From positions 1-64,000 of the forward strand of contig CAWVWT010000008.1 of assembly GCA_963934015.1 (NCBI GenBank): a stretch of DNA of 64,000 nucleotides. The letters run 5' to 3'. Every line of letters starts with the position of its first letter. Position 1 is the stretch's first letter. The translations under genes and the position numbers were made by a program. This document shows positions 35,903 through 45,570 of this stretch, piece by piece. The notes under the pieces are model-generated. The model was given only the letters and a program-made list of their open reading frames with translations, made no database searches and was not told the DNA's origin. Source of the DNA: MGIIb-P sp963934015. GTDB lineage: Archaea > Thermoplasmatota > Poseidoniia > Poseidoniales > Thalassarchaeaceae.

Positions 35903-37518
35903 GGGTTCACCTCCGGTGGATAAATGGCATTCTCAACCAAGAGAGTAGCCCAATCGGACATCATCTCAAACATTCCAAAGAAGTCTGGGTAGATACCGTA
36001 AATCACAGCGAGTACGCCGAGGATGAGCATCCCGGTGTTCTCATGCCATGTGATGTCGCGTGGTTCTTCATCGTGCATTGTCGGTGGCAATTGAGCCTCT
36101 CCACCTCCTTCGAAGATGGTTCGCTGCATACTCCATAGGTAGTAGGTTGCCGTTACAATGAGTGTGACTGCTGGTAAGAGGACCCACCAACCGAAGGTCA
36201 TGTAGAAGGCAATGAGGATGGCTACTTCAGCGACGAAACCAGCCATCAAAGGCAAACCAAGGCTACCCATCCAACCAACCATCATGTGCGCACTCATCCA
36301 TGGACTGTGATGTGCTAAGCCACGCATTGAATCGATCTCTAGTGTATGGTAGTGATGCTTGAATGAACCACAAACTGCGAACAGTAGCGGGCTAATGATT
36401 CCGTGCGCGAACATCATGAAGATGGCGCCAGCAATACCCAGAGGTTGCAATGTGGCCACACCAAGGAAAATCAGGCCCATGTGGCTGACTGAAGAATAAG
36501 CGACCATGCGTTTGAGGTTCACTTGCCCAAGGCATACCACTGCGCCATAGACTAAGCTGACCATTCCCAAAACGATGAGAAGCGTTTGGAATTGAATGAC
36601 TTGGTCTGGGAAGAGTGTTACACCAAGTCTGAGGAATCCGTATGCGCCCATCTTCAACATGACACCGGCCAGCAGCATTGAGCCCGCAGTCGGCGCCTGT
36701 ACGTGAGCATCGGGCAACCAAGTATGGACGGGGACACTCGGCATTTTTGTTGCAAACCCAATCAACATCAACAGGAAGACGATACTGCGCAACCCTTCTG
36801 TTTCGATGAAATTCGTACTCGTATCCATCAGAACGAAATCAAATGATTTACCAGTAATATTTCCAACCCAACTTGCATCATTGTTGAAGTACATCACAAG
36901 GATACCTGCAAGCATGAATACGCTGGCTGCGAATGTGTAAATGAAGAACTTCTGTGCTGCGTATCGGCGGTCTTCCCCACCCCACATCAGAATCAAGAAG
37001 AACATTGGAATCAATGTCAATTCCCAAAAGACGTAGAAGACAAACAAATCAAGGCTGACAAAGACACCGATAAGGGCCCCCTCCATCATCAAGATGAGAC
37101 TGTGGAAATAGGCTCCCTTCTTGGCATCCCACTCGACAACCATAGAAATTGGAATCAGTAGAGTTGTAAGCCAAACCATCGGGAATGAAAGCGCGTCAAT
37201 ACCAACGTGCCATGAAACGCCGATGCTGCTAATCAGGGTGCAAGATCCTGTGCTCACTGCACCAATCTCACAATTCTGATAGAGGTATTCGCCCCAAGCC
37301 AATCCAAATTTCTCTTCAAGTCCAATGAATGTTGCCAAAACAAACATCATCAAAGCGATTCCAAGGTTGGTGTAACGAATGGGATTCGCCAACATCTCAC
37401 GTCTCTCATCATTGCCCAACCAATGAACGAACATGAGCAAGAGAGCCCCGGAAATCGGCAATAGTGTGAGAACGGTCAGAGGATTTCCTAGCATTGTAAT
37501 GTATTCTGTAATGCCCAC
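35899..37518 (-). CDS. nuoM: Complex I subunit NuoM
   Basis: The 539-residue antiporter-like proton-channel subunit has about 14 helices. Family signatures are GIDALSFPMVWLTTLLIPI, FYVFWELTLIPMFFLI (Glu and Pro of the key helix), GFATKMPSVPVHTWLPDAHV (Lys and the broken-helix segment), RMVAYSSVSHMGLI and HSPWMSAHMMVGWMGSLGLP. A short unique loop near residues 225-255 (SFDFVLMDTSTNFIETEG) is polar. It follows nuoL directly and overlaps nuoN by 4 bases. Confidence 0.97.
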   Translation of the reverse strand: MGITEYITMLGNPLTVLTLLPISGALLLMFVHWLGNDERREMLANPIRYTNLGIALMMFVLATFIGLEEKFGLAWGEYLYQNCEIGAVSTGSCTLISSIGVSWHVGIDALSFPMVWLTTLLIPISMVVEWDAKKGAYFHSLILMMEGALIGVFVSLDLFVFYVFWELTLIPMFFLILMWGGEDRRYAAQKFFIYTFAASVFMLAGILVMYFNNDASWVGNITGKSFDFVLMDTSTNFIETEGLRSIVFLLMLIGFATKMPSVPVHTWLPDAHVQAPTAGSMLLAGVMLKMGAYGFLRLGVTLFPDQVIQFQTLLIVLGMVSLVYGAVVCLGQVNLKRMVAYSSVSHMGLIFLGVATLQPLGIAGAIFMMFAHGIISPLLFAVCGSFKHHYHTLEIDSMRGLAHHSPWMSAHMMVGWMGSLGLPLMAGFVAEVAILIAFYMTFGWWVLLPAVTLIVTATYYLWSMQRTIFEGGGEAQLPPTMHDEEPRDITWHENTGMLILGVLAVIYGIYPDFFGMFEMMSDWATLLVENAIYPPEVNP

Positions 37519-39825
37519 TCAAGCCACCCCCCATAGAATACCAACAATAACCAACATTCCTACTGCAGCCATGAGCAAGTAGTCGCTGGCCCGACCTGTT
37601 GTGAATTGACGTAACCATGTACTGGTTGATTGACTGCCCGATTCGATGCCCTTGATGACGCCATCAACCAAATTCTTGTCAATCCATGCACAGATGGTCG
37701 CCAACGGCATGAGTGTTCGAGAAATCACCCATTCGTAAGCGTCATCGATGTAGAGGCGATTGTGCAAAGCAGTGGCAAATCCTCCAGTTGCGAGATCCCC
37801 GACATCTGTGTGTCCGACACTACCAGAATAACTGATGAGCCAATTTGTGAGTGGGGTGGCCTCTTCTCCGTCAGCTAGTCTGCCACCGTGCATACGAGCA
37901 GCGATGAACGGACCCAGACCTGCCGATAGTAAAATGGCAGTCCAGCCAACAATCTTCAACAAATTGTCACCAGGCAAGAAAGCGTGTTCCAATTCGTGAA
38001 GGATGGCCTCCATGGGATGAGCAAGTAACTCACCGAACGGTTCGTAGTGATAGGGTTCGGCCAACCAATGCACAAAATTACCGCAGGCAAGAATAAATCC
38101 GCTGAATGCGGTGACAATCGATAGAACCACGAGTGGTGTTTTGATCCACTGTGTGTCTTCATGGACATGCTCAACAACATCACTCTTCGGCTTTCCTGCA
38201 AACGTCATGAACCACATTCTCGACATGTAGAAACCAGTCATACCAGCGGTGGCAAGAACAAGAATGGCTGGGAAGAGAATCATCTCACCGCCGTGTGCAT
38301 AGACATTCCATGTCTGCCCTACGATGCCTTCCTTAGACCAAAATCCACCGATCAGGGGAATGCCAATGATTGACATTGAGCCAAGCATCATGGCGATACT
38401 AGTGACCGGCATCTTGCTGGCCAACCCGCCCATGTTGCGCATGTCTTGTGGGTCGAAATCGTGGTGATCTCCATCATCATGTCCATGTGCATGATCGTGT
38501 GCATGATGCATCTCATGAATGACGGAACCCGAAGCCATGAACAGCATACCCTTGGCCATGGCGTGATTGAATAGATGGAAGAGGGCGGCACCAAAGGCAA
38601 CCGTTGCTAGGTGATGGTGGCCTTCATTTGCAAACCAACAAGCTGCACCCAATCCTGTGAAGATGTAGGCGAGTTGACTCATTGTCGAATAAGCCAAAAC
38701 TCGTTTGATATCGTTGGCTACAAATGCGATAAATGCAGCCATACAGGCGGTGATTCCACCAATCCAAGCGATGAGCAGCGCGAGATCAGATAGGTCGCCC
38801 TCAAAGTGATGTTCACTGAATAATGGGAACATACGCGCAACCAGATAGAGGCCTGCGTTGACCATTGTCGCTGCGTGAATCAGAGCCGAGACTGGGGTGG
38901 GACCTTCCATCGCATCGGGTAGCCAAACGTGAAGTGGGAACTGGGCAGACTTGCCCACACAACCGATGAACATGAAGAATAGTGGCCATTGAAGATCGAC
39001 ACCATGTACTGCACCACCCATTGTAGGGTCACCGAAGATGACAGCGAATTCAAGGCTGTGATACAAATCATACAGCATGAACAAGCCAACCATGAGGAAT
39101 ACATCACCCACACGCGTAGTGAGGAAGGCCTTCTTTGCAGCGGCTGCTGCACTGGGTTTTTCCCAATAAAATCCAATCAGTAAATAGGAACACAACCCCA
39201 TAATTTCCCAGAATATAAACAACCACAGGAAACTGTCCGCCAGCACCATGCCAAACATACCCATACTGAATAGAACGAACTCGGCGAAGAAGCGGTGGTT
39301 TCGGTCCTCGTTGATGGGGTCGGTGTTCATGTAACCGATAGCAAACCAGCAGATGAGGAAACAAAGGAATGCTGCGACAAAAAGAACCACCAGTGAAACG
39401 CTGTCGATCCATAATCCAAAACTCAATGTCGATGTGCCGAGGAGTGTAGCACCGTCAAAAATTTCAAACTGAATCCAATCGAATATCACACCTTGAGATA
39501 ATACTCCACCATCATCTTCAAATTGAGATAATTTTTCATTGCCTAGGTAGAACTCAATGATGAGCCAAACGGTGAGTGATAACGTAATGGCTAGTCCCGC
39601 CAGGGCAACTATCCCGCCTTCTTTCAGTTGATTTTTCCACCAATCTTCACCTTTGGATAGCTGACCCAAAATCAGAATCGCTGGGAATACCACAAGTGGC
39701 ACTGCTACGATCAGGAATGCACTCTCCATCGCATCAAATTCCAGTAAATGTCGAATGACAGGGAAGAATATCATCAAGCCGACTGGCAAAAGAAGGTTCC
39801 ATTCTGATTTGCTATGTTCACCCAT
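37519..39825 (-). CDS. nuoL: Complex I subunit NuoL with His-rich loop
   Basis: The antiporter-like subunit has the long lateral helix at its C-terminus. ATG 39825 is preceded by GGAGG at 8 bases; the frame opens with a GTG inside the ribosome site. Recognised segments are FWEIMGLCSYLLIGFYWE, KSAQFPLHVWLPDAMEGPTPVSALIHAATMV and KRVLAYSTMSQLAYIF. A loop near residue 440 is rich in His and Asp (HEMHHAHDHAHGHDDGDHHD), which standard NuoL lacks. The 768-residue length is larger than the usual 610-660. The His-rich loop may bind metal. Confidence 0.96.
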   Translation of the reverse strand: MGEHSKSEWNLLLPVGLMIFFPVIRHLLEFDAMESAFLIVAVPLVVFPAILILGQLSKGEDWWKNQLKEGGIVALAGLAITLSLTVWLIIEFYLGNEKLSQFEDDGGVLSQGVIFDWIQFEIFDGATLLGTSTLSFGLWIDSVSLVVLFVAAFLCFLICWFAIGYMNTDPINEDRNHRFFAEFVLFSMGMFGMVLADSFLWLFIFWEIMGLCSYLLIGFYWEKPSAAAAAKKAFLTTRVGDVFLMVGLFMLYDLYHSLEFAVIFGDPTMGGAVHGVDLQWPLFFMFIGCVGKSAQFPLHVWLPDAMEGPTPVSALIHAATMVNAGLYLVARMFPLFSEHHFEGDLSDLALLIAWIGGITACMAAFIAFVANDIKRVLAYSTMSQLAYIFTGLGAACWFANEGHHHLATVAFGAALFHLFNHAMAKGMLFMASGSVIHEMHHAHDHAHGHDDGDHHDFDPQDMRNMGGLASKMPVTSIAMMLGSMSIIGIPLIGGFWSKEGIVGQTWNVYAHGGEMILFPAILVLATAGMTGFYMSRMWFMTFAGKPKSDVVEHVHEDTQWIKTPLVVLSIVTAFSGFILACGNFVHWLAEPYHYEPFGELLAHPMEAILHELEHAFLPGDNLLKIVGWTAILLSAGLGPFIAARMHGGRLADGEEATPLTNWLISYSGSVGHTDVGDLATGGFATALHNRLYIDDAYEWVISRTLMPLATICAWIDKNLVDGVIKGIESGSQSTSTWLRQFTTGRASDYLLMAAVGMLVIVGILWGVA

Positions 39826-39838
39826 ACATCTCACCTCC

Positions 39839-40141
39839 TCAGTGCTTTAACAGCGTAACCTCATCCAATGAAATAGTGCCACGTTGGCTGTACAAGGCCA
39901 AGAAGATGGCCAATCCAACAGCCACTTCAGCGGCTGCAATTGCAATCGCAATCGAAGTGTAAACCCAGCCATCAATATTCTCCCAGTGAGCCGCCCCTGC
40001 AACGAAGTTGAGGTTGACTGCATTGAGCATGATTTCGATACACATCAAGACAATGATGGCATTCTTGCGTGTGAATACACCAACCAATCCAATGCAGAAT
40101 AGGAAAGCACCCAAACCGGCAATCCAACTGGGCTCAATCAT
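39839..40141 (-). CDS. nuoK: Complex I subunit NuoK
   Basis: The 100-residue subunit has three helices and sits in the membrane arm near NuoJ. It contains LFCIGLVGVFTRKNAIIVLM and ICIEIMLNAVNLNFVA, with the two membrane glutamates (CIE near residue 36 and the AAEVAVGLAIFLAL region) that carry protons in the family. It overlaps nuoJ2 by 4 bases and precedes nuoL by 13. Confidence 0.97.
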   Translation of the reverse strand: MIEPSWIAGLGAFLFCIGLVGVFTRKNAIIVLMCIEIMLNAVNLNFVAGAAHWENIDGWVYTSIAIAIAAAEVAVGLAIFLALYSQRGTISLDEVTLLKH

Positions 40142-40413
40142 TCCTCTTCACCTCCGTGAAGTTCCCACATGAGGTTGATTTTGCGTTCGTCTCGAATCAG
40201 ATACGATGCACCAGCCATAGCCATGGTGAGAAGAGCGCCGAGAACAACCAGAGTGAAGGCCCAATCATCGAGAACTGCTGTTGCGAATTCCAGTGTAGTC
40301 ATGCTATCAGAACCGGTGACGGGAGTCCAATTGTCAGGATCCATCATGACAGTGAGCAATACGCCAAGCAAACCGATGATGCCGAGGCGAGCAAAGGTGC
40401 TGATGAGTCTCAT
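40138..40413 (-). CDS. nuoJ2: Complex I NuoJ, C-terminal half (split subunit)
   Basis: The 91-residue protein has two membrane helices (about 5-24 and 52-72) and an acidic C-terminal end. Its position between nuoJ1 and nuoK, and its size, identify it as the second part of NuoJ, which is one 170-200 residue chain in most bacteria. Split NuoJ genes occur in other archaea. Overlaps of 4 bases join it to both neighbours. Confidence 0.85.
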   Translation of the reverse strand: MRLISTFARLGIIGLLGVLLTVMMDPDNWTPVTGSDSMTTLEFATAVLDDWAFTLVVLGALLTMAMAGASYLIRDERKINLMWELHGGEEE

Positions 40414-40718
40414 TCAAAATCCTCCTCCATGATTTGACGGCGGGATAACATCACACCGAAGGCGAAGACCAACATGACGCTGCCCAGGTAAACCAGAATC
40501 TGAATCGCGGCTAGCATCTCAGCATTAGCCATCAAGAATACACCTGCTACCGCAAAGAAGCACATGATTAGAGCGAGCATGGAATGAGCAACCCGATTAG
40601 AGTAAACCGTCCCCAATGCACCACCGATAGCAATGACTGATAAAATCCCAAAGGATATGCCTTCAACGGAACCAAAAATATCCCCAATAGGATCCATAAT
40701 CAGGCCAGGTAATTCCAT
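40410..40718 (-). CDS. nuoJ1: Complex I NuoJ, N-terminal half (split subunit)
   Basis: The 102-residue protein has three helices, matching the first half of NuoJ: GALGTVYSNRVAHSMLALIM, FFAVAGVFLM and ILVYLGSVMLVFAFGVML. The YxGxVMVLF-like helix, the pi-bulge helix of complex I, is conserved here as YLGSVMLVFAF. ATG 40718 starts 2 bases after the nuoI stop. Confidence 0.9.
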   Translation of the reverse strand: MELPGLIMDPIGDIFGSVEGISFGILSVIAIGGALGTVYSNRVAHSMLALIMCFFAVAGVFLMANAEMLAAIQILVYLGSVMLVFAFGVMLSRRQIMEEDFE

Positions 40719-40720
40719 GC

Positions 40721-41707
40721 TTAAGCCTCCGATTTAGCTGCCCTTGCAGCGGCTTTTTCAGCCTTCTTTCGAGCCTGATCTGCTCGCTTTGCCAATTCGA
40801 TGTCAACCGCTTCTGCATGTTGTACAGGAAGGACTCGGGTACGATCTGCATCGAACCAAAGATCTTCTCGTGAAAAACCGGACATTCCATCGTATTCATT
40901 TGTCATGAAGAATGAATTGAATGGACATGATTCCATGCACAATCCGCAGAACATGCAACGTCCAATATCGATGCGTCCTGAGACGATGTCAACCTCTGCA
41001 CCAACTAATTCGCCAGCGGCAACGTCCTCAACTGAACCTGATGTATTCCATCGAACACTGATGGTGTCTCCTGATAGATTGATGACTTCACCAAATTCAT
41101 ACTCCTCAGGTGGGGCTTCATGAGATGTTGAGAGTTGAAAATTTTCTGCGGCTTCCTCACTGCCTTCAATTCGGCGAGCGGCCATTCCACCAACTTCAAG
41201 ATCAACGCCAAATCCGTGATCTTCATCGCCTTCTTCAGTCATATCCAGCACGTTTACACGCGTTTCAGTTTCCATGTGCAGGCAATCATTTGGGCAAATT
41301 CGAACACAGGCCTTGCAGGCAGTGCACGTTTCCCATATGACACCAATTCGTCCATTGTAATTCCCTGGAACAAACAACCAAGGTTCCATTTCCTCAAGAC
41401 GTTCGTACGGATACATTACGGTAACCGGGCGCTCAAAGTTTGGGAACAATTCAGTCGTCTCGCGATCGGGTGCATAGGTTTGGCCGATGACCGGGTGCGC
41501 CTGTGCGGTATACATCTCGCGTTCCTTATCTGACAGGAGATTTGCTTCCTGTCCATGGTAAGGTCCGCTCGTACCGTGAGATTGTAAAAACTTGGAACGG
41601 CCAATGATGGGGAATGTTCGCAGTGCTGCCTTGAGTGTAATCCACATTGGTCGAACGACGAGGTTGCGGAAATTTGGGGTTGCGTGCTTGTGATAGGCCA
41701 TATTCAT
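40721..41707 (-). CDS. nuoI: Complex I ferredoxin-like subunit NuoI with large insert
   Basis: About 328 residues carry two 4Fe-4S clusters. The motifs are CTACKACVRICP and CMFCGLCMESCP, as expected for the NuoI electron wire. Normally about 30 residues separate them; here about 110 do. The insert holds an acidic helix region and a KOW/SH3-like strand set (FGEVINLSGDTISVRWN). A C-terminal Ala/Lys-rich helix (KRADQARKKAEKAAARAAK) is also extra. ATG 41707 overlaps the nuoH stop as TGATG; ATG 41701 with a better-spaced GGGAG is an alternative. Confidence 0.95.
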   Translation of the reverse strand: MNMAYHKHATPNFRNLVVRPMWITLKAALRTFPIIGRSKFLQSHGTSGPYHGQEANLLSDKEREMYTAQAHPVIGQTYAPDRETTELFPNFERPVTVMYPYERLEEMEPWLFVPGNYNGRIGVIWETCTACKACVRICPNDCLHMETETRVNVLDMTEEGDEDHGFGVDLEVGGMAARRIEGSEEAAENFQLSTSHEAPPEEYEFGEVINLSGDTISVRWNTSGSVEDVAAGELVGAEVDIVSGRIDIGRCMFCGLCMESCPFNSFFMTNEYDGMSGFSREDLWFDADRTRVLPVQHAEAVDIELAKRADQARKKAEKAAARAAKSEA

Positions 41708-43155
41708 CACTCCCTGTTTTGGCCTGGACGGGCCGCGTCAACTGTCTGTACACTGAATGGGCGTGTTTGGGCTTCAAGTGCTTCAGGATTTTCATCTATC
41801 GATAGCAAGATGAACAATGCAAGGCTGACCGATGTGATTAGAATTGGAATCAGAAGCGGCCACTCACCGTTGATGCCATCGTATACCCACAAGCGTAGAA
41901 CGGTTGCTATAGCAAGATTTACCAAACTCAATGGTAGAAGCCATCGCCAACCAAATTCGAGAATTTGATCTGTACGGACACGAGGCAGTGCTGCACGGAA
42001 CCACACGAAGAAGACAAACATGAACCAAGCCTTGAGGAAGACCCAGATGATATGTGGGACATAGTGGATGAATGGGATTGTATCTTCGAACGGTGCCTCC
42101 CAACCTCCGAGGAAGAAGTGTGCAAACAGCAAACATGCTGCATATGTGCGCAAATACTCTGCTGCGAACATCAAACCCCATCGCATACCACCGTATTCAG
42201 TCCACCAACCTTCGACCAATTCTGCCTCTGCCTCGGGCATATCGAATGGGATTCGTTCCACCTCAGCAACCATGACTACGAGAAACAGAACGCTGCCCAA
42301 TGGCAAGAGGAAAATGTTCCACACACCACTGTCTGCCTGAAATTCAATGACTTCTATTAGATTGAACGAACCTGAAAGTACAACCACACTGAGGACTGTT
42401 ACAAGAAGTGGGATTTCATAGGCGGTGAGTTGTGCAGCTGAACGAATTCCACCAAGAAGTGTATACTTGTTGTTAGATGACCAGCCCGCAAAGAATACAC
42501 CGAGAGGTGCAACGCTGAATACGGCCATCAAAAAGAGGATGGACATCTCAGAATTGTTCGAATAGAAATTGGGGCTCAATGGAATGAATGTGAAGCACAT
42601 TACTGTGGTTGCAATAATCAAGAATGGTGCAATCTCAAACACAAACCGATCGGCTTTCTCAGGGACCATGTGTTCCTTAGTCAGGAACTTCATGCCATCA
42701 GCCAAATTCTGGAAGAAACCTGGAAGTAGCCACCATACACCATGATATGAGCGGTTGTTAACACGCCTTACAACTTCAAGTTCGTGATCATTGCCAGCAA
42801 ATTCATTGAGTAACTTGTTGACCATTCCGACTGGAACACCGGTTCCAAATGGTAATTGATTCCACCATTCACCCGCAGTCACACCATTTTCACCGACCCA
42901 CAAACTTCGCAGAGAGGTTCGGGCGCCACGGCGATCCATGAATCGACCCAGCAATTTACGCTCCATCCAAAGTAAGACTAGGAGTGTGGTCATAATTCCA
43001 CCAAATACCATGACGCACATGATGAATTCCGTCAGGAAATTGGATACACTGCCTGTGTATTCCCAATGGCGCGACATTCCAATCGTGTTCTCTGAAATGA
43101 AACTCGTTGCAGCACCGACCCAGTCGCGAATGGTGAGTACGTCTTCAGTTGCCAT
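41707..43155 (-). CDS. nuoH: Complex I subunit NuoH
   Basis: This membrane subunit forms much of the quinone chamber at the junction of the two arms. The protein is about 482 residues with eight main helices. ATG 43155 with GGTGA just before is preferred to GTG 43164, which overlaps nuoD. Conserved loops are RRGARTSLRSLWVGENG (RxGPxR-like region, altered), GWSSNNKYTLLGGIRSAAQLTAYEIPL and RIPFDMPEAEAELVEGW. It is longer than the usual 320-350 residues, mainly near residues 60-160 and at the C-terminus. Confidence 0.96.
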   Translation of the reverse strand: MATEDVLTIRDWVGAATSFISENTIGMSRHWEYTGSVSNFLTEFIMCVMVFGGIMTTLLVLLWMERKLLGRFMDRRGARTSLRSLWVGENGVTAGEWWNQLPFGTGVPVGMVNKLLNEFAGNDHELEVVRRVNNRSYHGVWWLLPGFFQNLADGMKFLTKEHMVPEKADRFVFEIAPFLIIATTVMCFTFIPLSPNFYSNNSEMSILFLMAVFSVAPLGVFFAGWSSNNKYTLLGGIRSAAQLTAYEIPLLVTVLSVVVLSGSFNLIEVIEFQADSGVWNIFLLPLGSVLFLVVMVAEVERIPFDMPEAEAELVEGWWTEYGGMRWGLMFAAEYLRTYAACLLFAHFFLGGWEAPFEDTIPFIHYVPHIIWVFLKAWFMFVFFVWFRAALPRVRTDQILEFGWRWLLPLSLVNLAIATVLRLWVYDGINGEWPLLIPILITSVSLALFILLSIDENPEALEAQTRPFSVQTVDAARPGQNRE

Positions 43156-43160
43156 GAATA

Positions 43161-44297
43161 TCACCTATCCGTTTCTCCAATACAAGGATCAAATGAACCC
43201 ATAATCGCAGGGATGTCAGCAATTTTGTAACCAATCATGCACTTACTAGCATAGGGGATTGTGATGAACATCGGGCTTCGAATAGATACTCTGTATGGGT
43301 GCTTTCCACGCTCATCACCTCCACCGGCGAGATAGAACATCGATTCACCTCGACTATCCTCAAAGTGATGGTACCCAGTTTGCCCTTCAGCTGCACGTGC
43401 AGGCGCTTTGGCAATGATTGCGGGGTCTCCAGATTGGTAGTGTGTATCGGCGCCACCAGGCATCTTGTCAAGACCATCGAGAATCATCGAGGCACTCTGC
43501 CTCATTTCTTCTACACGCACACGATAGCGGTCATAACAATCGCTCCCTTTGATGGAAGGACGTTCAACTGACGGCTCCCAATCTAATTCGTCATAAATCG
43601 AGTAGGGGTGTGCCCAACGCACATCATAATTGTGACCTGCAGCACGAACGTTTGGACCACTGACACCGTGGTTGATCATTTCCTCAGCCTTCGCATAACC
43701 CACACCCTGGGTGCGAATGAGGAAAATTGTGCTTTCATCAAGAAGAGCTTCGTATTCTTGGATTCGGTCGAGGAAGAGCTTGAGTTTGGCTCGACAGCGC
43801 AGTGCGAAGCCAATTGGTAAATCTCGCTTGACGCCCCCCACTCGTGGGAAATTGTAATGCATTCTGGATCCACCAAGTTCCTGTAGCAAATCCATCATCA
43901 TTTCACGTTCGCGTAAACACCAGACCATACCAGTCAGGTTTCCAACATCAGGGCAGTAAGCGCCCAACCACATCAGGTGACTGGCGATGCGCTGCAATTC
44001 AACAGCGACCATGCGAATGTATTCTGCACGTTCTGGAACTTCGACCTCGAGAAGGTCCTCTGCAGCGTAGATGTATGCATGTGACCAAGTGTTGGCGCTA
44101 GCATAGCAAAGACGATCACAGTAGGTTGTGATTTGTGTGAAATCACGCGCTTCACAAATCTTTTCTACACCTCGGTGGATGTATCCGAGATCTGGCTCAG
44201 TATCGACAACGGTCTCACCATCAACCTTGACTTTGAGGGTCCACAATCCGTGTGTCATGGGGTGTTGGGGCCCCATTGAAATCCACATCTCTGCCAT
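43161..44297 (-). CDS. nuoD: Complex I subunit NuoD (49 kDa-like)
   Basis: The 378-residue peripheral-arm subunit lines the quinone site with NuoB and NuoH. It opens with SMGPQHPMTHGLWTLKVKVDGE, the quinone-site His loop. RGVEKICEARDFTQI, YCDRLCYASANTWSH and the C-terminal FDPCIGETDR follow. The paired cysteine motifs that bind nickel in related hydrogenases are absent, so this is complex I rather than a membrane hydrogenase. Its start overlaps the nuoC stop by one base (TAATG). Confidence 0.97.
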   Translation of the reverse strand: MAEMWISMGPQHPMTHGLWTLKVKVDGETVVDTEPDLGYIHRGVEKICEARDFTQITTYCDRLCYASANTWSHAYIYAAEDLLEVEVPERAEYIRMVAVELQRIASHLMWLGAYCPDVGNLTGMVWCLREREMMMDLLQELGGSRMHYNFPRVGGVKRDLPIGFALRCRAKLKLFLDRIQEYEALLDESTIFLIRTQGVGYAKAEEMINHGVSGPNVRAAGHNYDVRWAHPYSIYDELDWEPSVERPSIKGSDCYDRYRVRVEEMRQSASMILDGLDKMPGGADTHYQSGDPAIIAKAPARAAEGQTGYHHFEDSRGESMFYLAGGGDERGKHPYRVSIRSPMFITIPYASKCMIGYKIADIPAIMGSFDPCIGETDR

Positions 44298-44956
44298 TAC
44301 TTCACTCTCCCGGAATCTTCGGGCTTTCTTCCAAAGCCCTGCGGGTCATCGTACATCTCATTGAAGTCGTGGTATCGCAACTTGTGTTGCTTCTGTAGTG
44401 GATGATATCCAGTGGGAGAATCATGCGGAAGAAGAACACGACGCATTCCAACGTGGCCTTCAAAATCGATGCCGACCAAATCCCATGTTTCTTTCTCGTT
44501 CCAATCGGCGCCAACCCAAATGTCGGCCACGCTAGGGACGCTGGGCTCGCGAGTGTCAGGAATGGTCATCGATATTTCAAATTCCAATGGAGTTGAATTG
44601 CCTGAAAGGCCACCAATGTCCACCTTTATCTCATGCACTCTCTTGTTAACGACGGTAGGGTTTGTGACACCTGTTCGCAAAAGGTGAGCCACAACTTGCC
44701 ATGACGCATCCGCATTCTCTGGCCAGTGAATGCCAGTAATCATTGAACAGTAATCGACCTGTTTGGTATTCTTGAGCCAGAGTGCGAGTGCGCGCCATTC
44801 GCTTGCGGCAACTTCGATGTAAACGTAGGCATTCTTGCGACGGCCTCCAGTGTGATAGCGAACTTCTGCGTTGACAGCATCTCCAAAATCTGCCACGTCT
44901 GCCACGACATCTTCTGCCGCAGAAAGAACCTGTTTTGCACTGACTTCCTTGGCCAT
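44297..44956 (-). CDS. nuoC: Complex I subunit NuoC (30 kDa-like)
   Basis: The 219-residue peripheral-arm subunit is separate from NuoD, unlike the fused NuoCD of some bacteria. The family region runs from WRALALWLKNTKQVDYCSMI through PSVADIWVGADWNEKETWDL to GIDFEGHVGMRRVLLPHDSP, the classic NuoC signature. A longer N-terminal helix (residues 1-30) is present. It follows nuoB by 9 bases and overlaps nuoD by one. Confidence 0.95.
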   Translation of the reverse strand: MAKEVSAKQVLSAAEDVVADVADFGDAVNAEVRYHTGGRRKNAYVYIEVAASEWRALALWLKNTKQVDYCSMITGIHWPENADASWQVVAHLLRTGVTNPTVVNKRVHEIKVDIGGLSGNSTPLEFEISMTIPDTREPSVPSVADIWVGADWNEKETWDLVGIDFEGHVGMRRVLLPHDSPTGYHPLQKQHKLRYHDFNEMYDDPQGFGRKPEDSGRVK

Positions 44957-44965
44957 AATATCCCC

Positions 44966-45559
44966 TCATTCATCCGCGACAATGATCGGTGTGCCGCGGG
45001 CTTCAGTCTCCCCACTCGGCACAGCGCCGATGCGGATAATTTTCTCACGCAACTTCCCAAAACCATCGATGAGGGCCTCGGGTCGTGGTGGACAACCTGG
45101 AATGTAAACATCAACTGGAATTACCGTGTCGACTCCTTCAAGGATATTGTAAGACTGATAATACGGCCCACCCGAAATCGCGCATTCACCCATGGCGATA
45201 CACCACTTGGGTTCAGGCATCTGTTCCCACAATCGTACGATTGGATCAGCGAATTTCTTTGAAATAGGACCGTTTACCAGCAATACGTCACACTGTCGCG
45301 GACTGCTTCTGAACACTACACCAAAACTCTCTGCATCGAATCTAGGTGCTCCGGCTGCTGCCATCTCAAGCGCACAACACTTGATTCCCAAATGTAGGGG
45401 GAACAATGACTTTCGTTGTGCCCAGTTCAAAAACCGCCCACCGAGTACACTGATAAAATCCTTCATTCGAGAAGCCTCGAGAGCTTTGTCATTGAGGTCA
45501 CCAATCATATCGAGGAGCCCTCGACTACTGAACGTAGTGTAACTTTGTCCATCATCCAT
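44966..45559 (-). CDS. nuoB: Complex I subunit NuoB (PSST, N2 cluster)
   Basis: About 197 residues carry the terminal iron-sulfur cluster N2 next to the quinone site. The ligands are visible: adjacent cysteines in GIKCCALEM, the Cys in AMGECAISGG and the Cys in IPGCPPRPEAL. ATG 45559 with GAGGTG 7 bases before is the likely start; GTG 45562 also opens the frame. It follows nuoA by 11 bases. Confidence 0.97.
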   Translation of the reverse strand: MDDGQSYTTFSSRGLLDMIGDLNDKALEASRMKDFISVLGGRFLNWAQRKSLFPLHLGIKCCALEMAAAGAPRFDAESFGVVFRSSPRQCDVLLVNGPISKKFADPIVRLWEQMPEPKWCIAMGECAISGGPYYQSYNILEGVDTVIPVDVYIPGCPPRPEALIDGFGKLREKIIRIGAVPSGETEARGTPIIVADE

Positions 45560-45570
45560 CACATATCACC

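Noticed and set aside
43161..44297. NuoD as a NiFe-hydrogenase large subunit
   Set aside because: The paired CxxC nickel ligands are missing; only single cysteines occur, and nuoA/nuoH-nuoN context is complex I.
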